Positions 39,267 to 48,112 of a DNA stretch of 64,000 nucleotides are shown piece after piece. The notes under the pieces were generated by a model that did not search any database, had not been told where the DNA came from, and saw nothing but the letters and a program-made list of their open reading frames with translations. Position numbers and translations under genes: made by a program. Positions within the stretch are counted from its first letter, which is position 1. Each line of letters begins with the position of its first letter. Source of the DNA: Pseudescherichia vulneris NBRC 102420. GTDB taxonomy: Bacteria > Pseudomonadota > Gammaproteobacteria > Enterobacterales > Enterobacteriaceae. Where the stretch lies: assembly GCF_000759795.1 (NCBI RefSeq), contig NZ_BBMZ01000002.1:1-64000 (forward strand). Direction: 5' to 3'.

Positions 39267-40814
39267 ATGAGCGCTACGCAACCGAGAAAACCGCTGGAGG
39301 GGGCGCAGCTGGTCATTATGACCATTGCGCTGTCGCTGGCGACCTTTATGCAGGTACTGGACTCCACCATCGCCAACGTGGCGATCCCCACCATTGCCGG
39401 TAACCTTGGCGCGTCACTGAGCCAGGGGACGTGGGTGATCACCTCCTTTGGGGTGGCAAACGCCATCTCTATCCCGATCACCGGCTGGCTGGCGAAGCGC
39501 GTCGGTGAGGTAAAGCTGTTCCTGTGGTCGACCATTGCCTTTGCCATCGCCTCCTGGGCGTGCGGAATGTCGACCAGCCTCAACATGCTGATCTTCTTCC
39601 GCGTTCTGCAGGGGATCGTTGCCGGGCCGCTGATCCCGCTCTCGCAGAGTCTGCTGCTCAGCAACTATCCGCCGGCGAAGCGCTCAATCGCCCTGTCGCT
39701 GTGGTCCATGACGGTGATCGTCGCCCCGATCTGCGGCCCGATTCTGGGCGGTTATATCAGCGATAATTATCACTGGGGCTGGATCTTCTTTATCAACGTG
39801 CCCATCGGTATCGTGGTGGTGGTGATGGCGATGCAGAGCCTGCGCGGACGGGAAACCCGCACCGAGCAGCGGCGCATTGACGCCGTTGGCCTGGCGCTGC
39901 TGGTGATCGGTGTTGGCTGTCTGCAGGTGATGCTCGACCAGGGTAAAGAGCTGGACTGGTTCAACTCCAGGGAGATCATTATCCTAACCATTGTGGCAGT
40001 GGTGGCGCTCAGCTTCCTGATAGTCTGGGAGCTGACCGACGACCACCCGATAGTCGATCTCTCGCTGTTTAAGTCGCGCAACTTCACCATCGGCTGCCTC
40101 TGTATCAGCATGGCCTACATGCTCTACTTCGGCGCGATTGTGCTGCTGCCGCAGCTATTGCAGGAGGTCTACGGCTACACGGCCACCTGGGCGGGGCTGG
40201 CCTCTGCGCCGGTGGGGATCATCCCGGTGATCCTGTCGCCGATTATCGGTCGCTTTGCCCATAAGCTGGATATGCGTCGGCTGGTGACCTTCAGCTTTAT
40301 CATGTATGCGGTCTGCTTCTACTGGCGTGCCTACACGTTCGAGCCGGGCATGGACTTTGCCGCCTCGGCGCTGCCGCAGTTTATCCAGGGGTTTGCCGTC
40401 GCCTGCTTCTTTATGCCGCTGACGACCATTATCCTCTCTGGATTGCCGCCTGAGCGCCTTGCCGCCGCCTCCAGCCTGTCGAACTTTTCGCGTACGCTGG
40501 CAGGCTCCATCGGCACGTCCATAACCACCACGCTGTGGACCAACCGGGAGTCGATTCACCACGCCCAGTTCACGGAGTCGGTGACTCCCTACAACCCTAA
40601 CGCCCAGCTTATGTATGACCAGCTGCAGGGAATGGGGATGACACAGCAGCAGGCGTCCGGCTGGATAGCCCAGCAGATCACTAACCAGGGCCTGATTATC
40701 TCGGCCAACGAGATATTTTGGATCTCCGCAGGGATCTTCGTGATCATGCTGGGGCTGGTGTGGTTTGCCAAACCGCCGTTTGGCGCAGGCAGCGGTGGCG
40801 GGGGCGCGCACTGA
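39267..40814 (+). CDS. emrB: Multidrug efflux MFS transporter EmrB
   Basis: A 515-residue proton-driven drug exporter with 14 predicted membrane helices (DHA2 family). Motif C-like PICGPILGGYISDNYHWGWIFFINVPIG and the N-terminal LDSTIANVAIPTI are typical. Exports hydrophobic compounds such as CCCP and nalidixic acid with EmrA and TolC. The C-terminus is Gly-rich (GAGSGGGGAH). Confidence 0.97.
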   Translation: MSATQPRKPLEGAQLVIMTIALSLATFMQVLDSTIANVAIPTIAGNLGASLSQGTWVITSFGVANAISIPITGWLAKRVGEVKLFLWSTIAFAIASWACGMSTSLNMLIFFRVLQGIVAGPLIPLSQSLLLSNYPPAKRSIALSLWSMTVIVAPICGPILGGYISDNYHWGWIFFINVPIGIVVVVMAMQSLRGRETRTEQRRIDAVGLALLVIGVGCLQVMLDQGKELDWFNSREIIILTIVAVVALSFLIVWELTDDHPIVDLSLFKSRNFTIGCLCISMAYMLYFGAIVLLPQLLQEVYGYTATWAGLASAPVGIIPVILSPIIGRFAHKLDMRRLVTFSFIMYAVCFYWRAYTFEPGMDFAASALPQFIQGFAVACFFMPLTTIILSGLPPERLAAASSLSNFSRTLAGSIGTSITTTLWTNRESIHHAQFTESVTPYNPNAQLMYDQLQGMGMTQQQASGWIAQQITNQGLIISANEIFWISAGIFVIMLGLVWFAKPPFGAGSGGGGAH

Positions 40815-40916
40815 TCGCTGAGTAAATTGACCGGACTGCGACAGGGATTGTCCGTCCTGATAAAGCCGTGCTCCTGAAATCGCTTCACGATAGTGAAAAG
40901 ACAACAGGAGCACATC

Positions 40917-42566
40917 ATGCTGAAAGATCCCGCCCAGAAATACCAGCCCTACCCCCCTCTCTCCCTGCCCGATCGCACGTGGCCGGAAAAGCAGATCGCC
41001 CACGCGCCGCGCTGGCTCTCTACCGATCTGCGTGACGGTAACCAGGCCCTGGCCGAACCCATGGACGTGGCGCGTAAAATGCAGCTCTGGAATCTGCTGC
41101 TCGACTGCGGCTTTAAGGAGATTGAAGTGGCCTTCCCTTCCGCTTCGCAGACCGATTTCAACTTTGTGCGTCAGCTGATAGAAAACCATCATATTCCCGA
41201 CGACGTGACGATCCAGGTGTTAACCCAGGCGCGCGAGGATCTCATTGCCCGAACCTTTGAGGCGCTGCACGGAGCCAGCCGCGCAACGGTGCATCTCTAC
41301 AATGCCACTGCCCCGCTGTTTCGCCGTCTGGTGTTCGGTATGGAGAAGGCGCAGGTGATTGAGCTCGCAACCCGCAGCACGCGCCAGATTCGTAAGCTGT
41401 GCGAAGAGAACCCGCAAACGCACTGGCAGTATGAGTATTCGCCGGAAACCTTCTGCTTTACCGAGCCAGAGTTCGCCCTGGAGATCTGCGAAGCAGTGGC
41501 GGCTATCTGGCAGCCCAGCGCCGAACGCCCCATGATCATCAACCTGCCCGCCACCGTGGAGGTGAATACGCCCAACGTCTACGCCGATCAAATTGAGTGG
41601 TTCTGCCGCCATTTTAGCCAGCGCGAGGCGGTCTGCATCAGCGTCCATCCACATAACGATCGCGGCACGGGCGTGGCGAGCGCCGAGCTGGCAGTGATGG
41701 CGGGCGCAGATCGCGTTGAAGGCTGTCTGTTTGGCAACGGCGAGCGCACTGGCAACGTCTGCCTGGTGACGCTGGCGATGAATCTCTACAGCCAGGGCGT
41801 CACGCCGGGGCTGGATTTCAGCGATATGACGCGCGTAGTAGAGGTGGTTGAAAGCTGCAATCAGCTGCCGGTGCACCCGCGTCACCCCTGGGCCGGACGG
41901 CTGGCCTACACCGCCTTCTCTGGTTCACACCAGGACGCAATTAAGAAAGGCTTCGACGCGCGCAGGCCCGGCGAACGCTGGGAGATGCCCTATCTGCCGA
42001 TCGATCCGCAGGATATCGGCTGCACCTATGAGGCGGTGATCCGCGTCAATAGCCAGTCGGGCAAGAGCGGCAGCGCATGGCTTATCGAACAGAATCACGG
42101 CCTGACGCTGCCCCGCGCCCTGCAGCAGGACTTCAGCCAGCACGTGCAGCGGGAAGCCGACGAGGGCGGCAAAGAGATGACGCAAAATGCGCTCTGGCAG
42201 CTTTTCCGCAGTCGCTATGGGTTGGTGCCAGCACCACGCTTTCATCTGCTCAGCTACAGCAGTGAAAGCCAGCAGGATGGACTGTTACGGTTAACCGCTG
42301 CCATTTCGCACGACGGTGAAACGCGGCAGCTTGAAGGGTGCGGCAATGGGCTGCTCTCTGCCGCAGCCAGCGGGTTATCGTCATGGGTCGCGCAGTCGTT
42401 TGTGATAAAAGATTATCACGAGCACACCCTGGGCGAGCGCAGCGATAGCCGTTCGGTCGCCTATATTCACTGTCTGTTTCAGGATGGCAGCAGCCGGTGG
42501 GGCGTAGGCATCGATAACGACGTTGCTCGCGCGTCACTCCAGGCGCTGTTGAATACGCTGGCCTAA
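40917..42566 (+). CDS. 2-isopropylmalate synthase, long (type 2-like) paralogue
   Basis: A 549-residue alpha-IPM synthase of the long LeuA class found in actinobacteria and as a second copy in some enterobacteria. Motifs: LRDGNQAL (substrate/metal-binding Arg-Asp), HPHNDRGTG (metal-binding His-x-His), and GNGERTGNV. A C-terminal regulatory domain (about 420-545) is present. ATG 40917 follows CAGGAG. It probably condenses acetyl-CoA with 2-oxoisovalerate or a related 2-oxo acid. Located between emrB and luxS, where E. coli has no such gene, so a lineage-specific insertion. Convergent with the AraC gene, overlapping by four bases. Confidence 0.88.
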   Translation: MLKDPAQKYQPYPPLSLPDRTWPEKQIAHAPRWLSTDLRDGNQALAEPMDVARKMQLWNLLLDCGFKEIEVAFPSASQTDFNFVRQLIENHHIPDDVTIQVLTQAREDLIARTFEALHGASRATVHLYNATAPLFRRLVFGMEKAQVIELATRSTRQIRKLCEENPQTHWQYEYSPETFCFTEPEFALEICEAVAAIWQPSAERPMIINLPATVEVNTPNVYADQIEWFCRHFSQREAVCISVHPHNDRGTGVASAELAVMAGADRVEGCLFGNGERTGNVCLVTLAMNLYSQGVTPGLDFSDMTRVVEVVESCNQLPVHPRHPWAGRLAYTAFSGSHQDAIKKGFDARRPGERWEMPYLPIDPQDIGCTYEAVIRVNSQSGKSGSAWLIEQNHGLTLPRALQQDFSQHVQREADEGGKEMTQNALWQLFRSRYGLVPAPRFHLLSYSSESQQDGLLRLTAAISHDGETRQLEGCGNGLLSAAASGLSSWVAQSFVIKDYHEHTLGERSDSRSVAYIHCLFQDGSSRWGVGIDNDVARASLQALLNTLA

Positions 42567-43321
42567 CGAAAGTAGTCGCTGGGTGAAACGCCCATCACCC
42601 GGCGAAACATGGCGGTAAAGGCGCTATGGCTGCCGTAGCCGGTATCCAGCGCCACACGCAGCACCGACTGCCCCTGCGCCAGGCGCAGCAGAGCCGCCAT
42701 CAGGCGAGCCCGGCGCACCCACTCGCCAAAGCTTAAACCCGTCTGCTGCTGAAAATGGCGGTTCAGGGTGCGCTCACTCATGTTGGTCACGCTCGCCGCC
42801 AGGGCGGGCGTCCACTCTCGGGCAGGCTCTTCGCCGATCCGCTGACACAGCGTGCGCAGCAGGTCGCTGTGCGGTTCAGGAAGATGGAAAGGCAGCGCCT
42901 GCATCACCCGGATCTCATCAAGGATCAGCTCATAGATTCGCTCATCGCGGCTGCCGGGCGCGTAGCGCTCAGCCAGATCGAACGATGAAACAATCAGCTC
43001 GCGCAGCAGAGGAGAAATTTGCACGATTTGGCAGGCCGCAGGCAGGTCAGCGCGGGCCAGCGGATCGATAAACAGCGTGCGGGCAGCAACGTTGCCGGTA
43101 ATACGTAACGCGTGCTGCGTCGCGGCAGGGAGCCAGACGCCCCGCCCAGGCGGCACCACCCAGCAGCCTGCTGCGGTCTCAACCCTGACCACGCCGCTCA
43201 GGCTATGCAGCAGCTGGGCGCAGTCGTGCTGATGCCACGGCTCACTGTCGCCATGCGCGTAATCATGGGCAAAGGGGATCAGCGGGCGATGGGTAAACGA
43301 GAAGGTCGTGGTGGTGGTCAT
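42563..43321 (-). CDS. AraC-family transcriptional regulator
   Basis: A 252-residue AraC regulator from ATG 43321. The N-terminal cupin-like sensor shows WHQHDCAQLLHSLSGVVRV, and two C-terminal helix-turn-helix motifs read MSERTLNRHFQQQTGLSFGEWVRRARL and VALDTGYGSHSAFTAMFRRVMGVSPSDYFR. Upstream codons in the frame (to 43471) run into a REP element and are not coding. The ribosome site is poor. Inserted with the LeuA paralogue between emrB and luxS; a regulatory link is possible but the genes are convergent. Confidence 0.88.
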   Translation of the reverse strand: MTTTTTFSFTHRPLIPFAHDYAHGDSEPWHQHDCAQLLHSLSGVVRVETAAGCWVVPPGRGVWLPAATQHALRITGNVAARTLFIDPLARADLPAACQIVQISPLLRELIVSSFDLAERYAPGSRDERIYELILDEIRVMQALPFHLPEPHSDLLRTLCQRIGEEPAREWTPALAASVTNMSERTLNRHFQQQTGLSFGEWVRRARLMAALLRLAQGQSVLRVALDTGYGSHSAFTAMFRRVMGVSPSDYFR

Positions 43322-43341
43322 TGCCGGGCGCGGTGCCTGTC

Positions 43342-43372
43342 GTAGGCCCGGTAAGCGCGAGCGCCACCGGGC
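43342..43372. repeat. REP element
   Basis: GTAGGCCCGGTAAGCGCGAG then CGCCACCGGGC: the standard enterobacterial REP palindrome, between the AraC and luxS genes. Confidence 0.8.
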
Positions 43373-43379
43373 ACGTCCA

Positions 43380-43895
43380 CTAGATGTGCAGCTCTTGCAA
43401 CTTATCTTTCGGCAGCGCCAGCTCGTCGTTGCTGTTGACGCGCACGTCGCGCTCCAGGATATGCCGCGCAATCTCCTGCGCCTCGTCCAGAGAGTGCATC
43501 TGATAGGTGCCGCACTGGTAGACGTTCAGCTCAGGGATCTGGTTCTGCTCTTTCACCTTCAGCACGTCAGCCATCGCCGCTTTCCAGGCATCGGCAACAC
43601 GCTGCTCGTCAGGCGTGCCAATCAGGCTCATGTAGAAGCCGGTACGGCAGCCCATCGGCGAGATATCGATGATCTCCACGCCGTTGCCGTTCAGGTGGTC
43701 GCGCATAAAACCTGCGAACAGGTGCTCCAGCGTATGGATGCCCTTCTCCGGCATCACTTCTTTGTTCGGGATGCAGAAACGCAGGTCGAAGACGGTGATG
43801 GCATCGCCGTGCGGCGTGTTCATGGTTTTCGCAACGCGAACAGCAGGGGCTTCCATACGGGTGTGGTCGACAGTGAAGCTATCCAACAACGGCAT
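43380..43895 (-). CDS. luxS: S-ribosylhomocysteine lyase LuxS
   Basis: A 171-residue metalloenzyme that cleaves S-ribosylhomocysteine to homocysteine and DPD, the precursor of autoinducer AI-2. Metal ligands are seen in [10 protein letters not shown] (His54, His58) and in GCRTGFY (Cys84 region nearby) with the C-terminal [11 protein letters not shown]. Same length as E. coli. ATG 43895 follows GGAGGTGAAAA. Its 5' leader is overlapped by the opposite-strand sRNA micA. Confidence 0.97.
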   Translation of the reverse strand: MPLLDSFTVDHTRMEAPAVRVAKTMNTPHGDAITVFDLRFCIPNKEVMPEKGIHTLEHLFAGFMRDHLNGNGVEIIDISPMGCRTGFYMSLIGTPDEQRVADAWKAAMADVLKVKEQNQIPELNVYQCGTYQMHSLDEAQEIARHILERDVRVNSNDELALPKDKLQELHI

Positions 43896-43930
43896 TTTTT
43901 CACCTCCGGAGTGATTTTTTTAAAAATAAG

Positions 43931-43959
43931 TGAACTCTTTGAACGCATGCAAGTCTGAA
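43931..43959 (+). promoter_or_regulatory. Sigma-E promoter of micA
   Basis: TGAACTCTT (-35, 43931-43939) and TCTGAA (-10, 43954-43959) match the sigma-E pattern and lie just before the MicA start at 43965. In E. coli micA is sigma-E dependent. Confidence 0.65.
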
Positions 43960-43964
43960 TATAT

Positions 43965-44037
43965 GAAAGACGCGCATTTGTTATCATCATCCCTGTTTTC
44001 AGAGATGAAATTTTGGCCACAGCAATGTGGCCTTTTT
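43965..44037 (+). ncRNA. micA: Small regulatory RNA MicA
   Basis: GAAAGACGCGCATTTGTTAT opens the RNA exactly as in E. coli, followed by the CATCATCCCTG..CAGAGATG stem and the GGCCAC/GTGGCC terminator hairpin with TTTTT. MicA is an Hfq-dependent repressor of ompA and other outer-membrane mRNAs. Location between luxS and gshA on the opposite strand is conserved. The terminator loop (AGCAAT) differs from E. coli. Confidence 0.95.
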
Positions 44038-44054
44038 CTTTTCTATCAGCTCTG

Positions 44055-45599
44055 TCAGGCGTGTTTTGCCAACAGATCTTCAAACGACTCGCTATCCGCC
44101 GCCTCAATCTCCCGCAGACGCGCCCAGGATGCATCGCGCTCTTTGGTGAAGTCCTCGTCCAGCAGAACCTCCAGCGGCTCTTCCCGCAGCATATCACGAT
44201 ACTGTGCCGCCAGCGCCTTGCCGGTGCCGCCAATACCGCTTTCAAGCATTGAGTGCAGAATACGCGCCGAGAAGGTCAGCTCCGGATCGTCAAAGCTCGC
44301 CACCAGCTGATCGCACACTTCCGCATAGGCGCTGCCGCCGTCAATGCTGTCCAGCGTCAGCGCAACGCGCTTCAGGTCACGGAACAGATCTTTGCCAACG
44401 TCTTTTAACGGGAACTGCGCGGTTTCACAGCCGATGCCCAGAGTCAGGCCTGGCTTGCGCCCTTCCAGGATCACACGATTCCAGTTGGTCCGCGTGCAGA
44501 GCAACTCGTCGCTACTCATCTCTGGCGCATCCGCCAGCACGCACCAGACCATAAACAGATCGAGGAAACGCACCTGCTGCTCGTCAACGCCCACCGCCGA
44601 GAAGGGGTTAATATCTAGCGAGCGAACTTCAATGTACTCAATGCCACCGCGCAGGAGCGCATCCGACGGCGCTTCACCGCTGCGGGTCACCCGTTTCGGG
44701 CGCACCGGCGCATAGAGCTCATTTTCGATCTGCAGAATATTGGTATTGATCTGCAGATGCTTGCCGTCCTTCGTCAGCCCCATCTTCTCGTAGTCAGCAG
44801 ACGGCGTTTTGATCGCCCGTTTCAATGCTGCCACATAACCGTCTAAATCGTTAAACGTAATACCGAGATTGCTTTGCGATTTATTGGTATAGCCGAGGTC
44901 GCTCAGACGCAGCGAGGTAGCATACGGCAGGTAGTACATCCCCTCTTCCGTCTTTTCAAACGGCAGCGTAGTGGGTTTACCCTGCAGGAACGAGGAGCAG
45001 ATAGCCGGAGATGCGCCGAACAGGTAGGGGATCACCCAGCCGAAGCGGTAGTAGTTGCGGATCAGGCGGAAATAGCCGTCAGAGACCGCCTCTTTATCCG
45101 TACTGCCGCATTTTGCCTGCCAGAAGGCCATTGGCAGAGAAAAGTTATAGTGCACGCCCGAGATGGTCTGCATCAGCGCACCGTAGCGGTTTTTTAACCC
45201 CTCACGGTAGAGCGTCTTGAGACGACCAATATTGGATTTGCCGTACTGCGCCAGCTCAATATCCTGCCCGTTCTCGATGTAGCAGGGCATACTCAGCGGC
45301 CACAGCCGTTCCTCTCCCAGGTTGCGCACGCTGTAACGGTGCACGTCGCGCAGCACCGTCAGCATATGATCGATATCGCCATCAACCGGGGTAATAAATT
45401 CCAGCAGCGCTTCAGCGAAATCAGTGGTGATCCATTTATGTGTCAGCGCTGCACCAAGCTGCTCCGGATGTCCGGTTGTTGCAAGCGTGCCGTCAGCGTT
45501 AACGCGCAGCGTTTCGCGCTCCAGCCCTCGCATAATCCCTTTCAGGACATGAGGATTTTTTTCCAGCCAGGACAGCGCCTGTGATACGTCCGGGATCAA
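44055..45599 (-). CDS. gshA: Glutamate-cysteine ligase GshA
   Basis: A 514-residue ATP-dependent ligase for the first step of glutathione synthesis. I start at TTG 45599 ([14 protein letters not shown]), preceded by GGGAGGTCAAC, because the E. coli gene also uses UUG and homology begins here; the open frame extends to 45677. Conserved stretches include [28 protein letters not shown] and [17 protein letters not shown]. The rare start suggests limited translation. Confidence 0.96.
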   Translation of the reverse strand: MIPDVSQALSWLEKNPHVLKGIMRGLERETLRVNADGTLATTGHPEQLGAALTHKWITTDFAEALLEFITPVDGDIDHMLTVLRDVHRYSVRNLGEERLWPLSMPCYIENGQDIELAQYGKSNIGRLKTLYREGLKNRYGALMQTISGVHYNFSLPMAFWQAKCGSTDKEAVSDGYFRLIRNYYRFGWVIPYLFGASPAICSSFLQGKPTTLPFEKTEEGMYYLPYATSLRLSDLGYTNKSQSNLGITFNDLDGYVAALKRAIKTPSADYEKMGLTKDGKHLQINTNILQIENELYAPVRPKRVTRSGEAPSDALLRGGIEYIEVRSLDINPFSAVGVDEQQVRFLDLFMVWCVLADAPEMSSDELLCTRTNWNRVILEGRKPGLTLGIGCETAQFPLKDVGKDLFRDLKRVALTLDSIDGGSAYAEVCDQLVASFDDPELTFSARILHSMLESGIGGTGKALAAQYRDMLREEPLEVLLDEDFTKERDASWARLREIEAADSESFEDLLAKHA

Positions 45600-45677
45600 G
45601 TTGACCTCCCGCCTGTCGAAATCATTTCTAATAAGCATAATTGTAATGGTTGACGATAAAAGCGTATGACCAACCAA

Positions 45678-46106
45678 TTAGTGCCACCACGTTATACCTT
45701 GCAGGGTTGCAGCCGTCAGGACGGCGTAGCGTAGCCCCTTGCCAAGGCATAAAAAAAAGATAACCGGCCCCCACGCAATGCGCATCCATCCCGCAAGCAG
45801 GCACAGCAGATCACCGATAACAGGCATCCAGCTCAATAATAGCGTGGCTGCGCCATAACGTTTCAAATAGTGTTGGGCTTTTTCCTGCCAGCGTGATGTT
45901 TTACGCTGCGGAAAGAAACGTCCAAGGATAACGTTAGTCACCCCTCCAAGGCTATTACCCATTGTTGCTATTAACAAAAGAAGCCAGGGCTGACTGACGC
46001 CAGAGATTAACAGGGCAACCAGCAGCACTTCTGAACTGCCCGGCAGAAGCGTGGCGCTGAGAAAGCTGCTGGTAAATAGGGAAAGGAGTGACAGCGCGTC
46101 GCTCAC
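45678..46106 (-). CDS. yqaA: Inner-membrane protein YqaA
   Basis: A 142-residue membrane protein of the DedA/SNARE-associated superfamily, same length as E. coli YqaA. Features SFLSATLLPGSSEVLLVALL, GNSLGGVTNVILGRFF and SWMPVIGDLLCLLAGWMRI. Function unknown. Its ATG overlaps the yqaB stop by four bases, so the two are coupled. Confidence 0.94.
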   Translation of the reverse strand: MSDALSLLSLFTSSFLSATLLPGSSEVLLVALLISGVSQPWLLLLIATMGNSLGGVTNVILGRFFPQRKTSRWQEKAQHYLKRYGAATLLLSWMPVIGDLLCLLAGWMRIAWGPVIFFLCLGKGLRYAVLTAATLQGITWWH

Positions 46107-46669
46107 AGCGTACGCACGTCCACCGCATCCATTCCTGCCCGCCGCGCCGCCTCTAGACCAAAGTCAGCGTCTTCAAACACCACGCATTTGGTCGGATCGA
46201 CCCCCATCAGCTCGGCACAGAGCAGGAAGGTATCGGGCGCGGGCTTGTGGTGCTCGACGTCATCGGCAGCGACCACGGCGGTAAAGTACTGGCGCAGGTT
46301 AAGGTGAGTCAGCAGCGCTTCGGCAATGGCGCGCTCGCTGCCGGTGCCTACCGCCATGGGACGACGACCGTGCCACGCTTTCACCACCTCAATCAGCGGC
46401 AGCGGCTCTACGGTGTCCAACAGCATCGCCTTCACCGCCTCGGTTTTTTCACGCGCCAGGGCATAAGGATCGAGATCGCCGTGGTTCCATTCAATCACCG
46501 CCTGCGCAATACGCCAGGTCGGCGAGCCGTTAAGCGCGACAATAGCCTGCTCATCAAAGCGCATGCCATAGTGCGCCAGCACGTCGTGCCAGGCTTTACG
46601 ATGAGTAGGTTCGGTATCAAGGATGGTGCCATCCATATCGAAAATCAGACCGTCATAACGTTCGTACAT
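46103..46669 (-). CDS. yqaB: Fructose-1-phosphatase YqaB (HAD family)
   Basis: A 188-residue HAD hydrolase from ATG 46669 (MYERYDGLIFDMDGTILDTEPTH). Catalytic DMDGT (residues 11-15), a motif II Thr in AVGTGSE, Lys in HHKPAPDTF and Asp in VFEDADFGLEAA. E. coli YqaB dephosphorylates fructose-1-phosphate and 6-phosphogluconate. The longer frame to 46699 is rejected because homology starts at the chosen Met. Confidence 0.95.
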   Translation of the reverse strand: MYERYDGLIFDMDGTILDTEPTHRKAWHDVLAHYGMRFDEQAIVALNGSPTWRIAQAVIEWNHGDLDPYALAREKTEAVKAMLLDTVEPLPLIEVVKAWHGRRPMAVGTGSERAIAEALLTHLNLRQYFTAVVAADDVEHHKPAPDTFLLCAELMGVDPTKCVVFEDADFGLEAARRAGMDAVDVRTL

Positions 46670-46816
46670 CGCGTTCTCACACTGCGGATAACAGAACATT
46701 ACTTTAACGTAAACAGGGCGTTTTGTCGCTGATGGCGATAGAGAGTTAGCAGGTAAACAGGATATTTGATAGAGAAATTATGAGGATGAAACAGAGAAGA
46801 TAATATCAGGAGAAGA

Positions 46817-46893
46817 TGGTGCATCCAGGAGGATTCGAACCTCCGACCGCTCGGTTCGTAGCCGAGTACTCTATCCAGCTGAGCTATGGATGC
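46817..46893 (-). tRNA. tRNA-Arg (anticodon ACG)
   Basis: 77 bases with encoded CCA (46817-46819), anticodon ACG (to ICG) and a canonical cloverleaf: GCATCCA acceptor pairing with TGGATGC. Last gene of the Ser/Arg tRNA cluster in the direction of transcription. Confidence 0.98.
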
Positions 46894-46927
46894 ATTAGGA
46901 TGGTGCTTTACTGCTTTTTCTAGAAGA

Positions 46928-47004
46928 TGGTGCATCCGGGAGGATTCGAACCTCCGACCGCTCGGTTCGTAGCCGAGTACTCTATCCAGCTGAGCTACGG
47001 ATGC
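46928..47004 (-). tRNA. tRNA-Arg (anticodon ACG), acceptor-stem variant
   Basis: 77 bases with CCA and anticodon ACG. It differs from its two neighbours by a compensated change in the last acceptor pair: GCATCCG with CGGATGC instead of GCATCCA with TGGATGC. Confidence 0.98.
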
Positions 47005-47065
47005 ATCAGGGTACTGCTTTACTACTTTTTCAATGTCGCTCAACTTGCCGCAACACTGCACAATA

Positions 47066-47084
47066 TGGTGCATCCAGGAGGATT
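47066..47084 (-). repeat. 19-nt copy of the tRNA-Arg 3' end
   Basis: AATCCTCCTGGATGCACCA on the minus strand is identical to the last 19 bases of the tRNA-Arg genes on both sides, but the rest of a tRNA is missing. It is preceded by a GC-rich spacer with a CGTTGC-TTTA-GCAACG hairpin. This resembles the rtT repeats behind E. coli tyrT, which also carry 19 bases of their tRNA 3' end. Confidence 0.85.
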
Positions 47085-47197
47085 ACTTGGCTGCGCCTCG
47101 CCCTACGGGCCGTTGCTAAAGCAACGTTATCCTCCTTGGTGCTTGCGATAACTTCGCAGACCATGAAACAACAGTTTAGCTGTTATCTCGAAGAAAA

Positions 47198-47274
47198 TGG
47201 TGCATCCAGGAGGATTCGAACCTCCGACCGCTCGGTTCGTAGCCGAGTACTCTATCCAGCTGAGCTATGGATGC
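47198..47274 (-). tRNA. argV: tRNA-Arg (anticodon ACG)
   Basis: 77 bases with CCA, anticodon ACG, identical in body to the gene at 46817. Directly follows tRNA-Ser with three bases between, as serV-argV do in E. coli. Confidence 0.98.
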
Positions 47275-47277
47275 AAA

Positions 47278-47370
47278 TGGCGGTGAGGCGGGGATTCGAA
47301 CCCCGGATGCAGCTTTTGACCGCATACTCCCTTAGCAGGGGAGCGCCTTCAGCCTCTCGGCCACCTCACC
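47278..47370 (-). tRNA. serV: tRNA-Ser (anticodon GCT)
   Basis: 93 bases with encoded CCA and the long variable arm of serine tRNAs; anticodon GCT in the loop CTGCTAA. It is the promoter-proximal member of the cluster, which must be transcribed from the gap 47371-47684. Confidence 0.98.
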
Positions 47371-47652
47371 AACACGCCTCTTGCGAGTGCTTCGAAGAAC
47401 TTGTTTCTGCTCTTCGTCGCTGCGTTGGCGCACATATTACTTTCTGGGACTTATAAGTCAAACAATTTTTCCCAGCACTGATTCGTTTGCACACTTCGCA
47501 AACAATTTGCACTGAAAAGGATCAAAAAGAGTATTTTATCAGCAGGATCCTTGACGTAACGCAGCATAAAGAAAGTGAGCCGAGAAATGAAAATGTCATG
47601 CAAAAGGGGGAGAATAAGAAGAAAGAGTGAAAAAAAGCGGGCTGGAAAGAGC

Positions 47653-47678
47653 CGCGTCTCGCCAGAAAGCGAGACGCG
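47653..47678 (-). terminator. Hairpin downstream of csrA
   Basis: CGCGTCTCGC and GCGAGACGCG form a ten-pair stem seven bases after the csrA stop, followed on the minus strand by CTCTTTCC and later a T-run. The remaining part of 47371-47652 shows no gene; it should contain the serV promoter. Confidence 0.6.
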
Positions 47679-47684
47679 ATGATA

Positions 47685-47870
47685 TCAGTAGCTGGACTGT
47701 TGTGATTTTTCAGCCTGGATACGCTGGTAGATCTCTTCACGATGAACAGATACTTCTTTAGGGGCGTTCACACCAATTCTCACCTGGTTGCCCTTAACCC
47801 CTAAAACTGTCACGGTGACCTCGTCCCCAATCATGAGGGTCTCACCAACTCGACGAGTCAGAATCAGCAT
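47685..47870 (-). CDS. csrA: Carbon storage regulator CsrA
   Basis: A 61-residue RNA-binding global regulator that binds GGA motifs in mRNA leaders. Sequence [20 protein letters not shown] and [21 protein letters not shown] carries the RNA-contact residues of strand 1 (LTRR) and strand 5 (VHREE). Same length as in E. coli and flanked by alaS and the tRNA cluster. ATG 47870 follows AAGGAGCAAAG. The 242 bases upstream hold its promoters only. Confidence 0.98.
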
Positions 47871-48112
47871 TCTTTGCTCCTTGAAAGATTAAAAGAGTCG
47901 GGTCTCTTGTATCCCGGCATTATCCATCATATAACGCCAAAAAGTAAGCGATGACAAACACATAAAGTGTAAGCAGTCACGGCATCACATTCTGTTAAAT
48001 GTAAGTTTAGCCGATATACGCAACTTCAACCTGACTTTATCGTTATCAATAGCGTAGTGGCAAGTACGCCATAACCCAAGGGCTATGGCGTCTGCATTCG
48101 CTTTGTTTGTTC

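Noticed and set aside
45600-45677. ATG-started extension of gshA
   Set aside because: Homology and an excellent ribosome site place the start at the TTG at 45599, as in E. coli.
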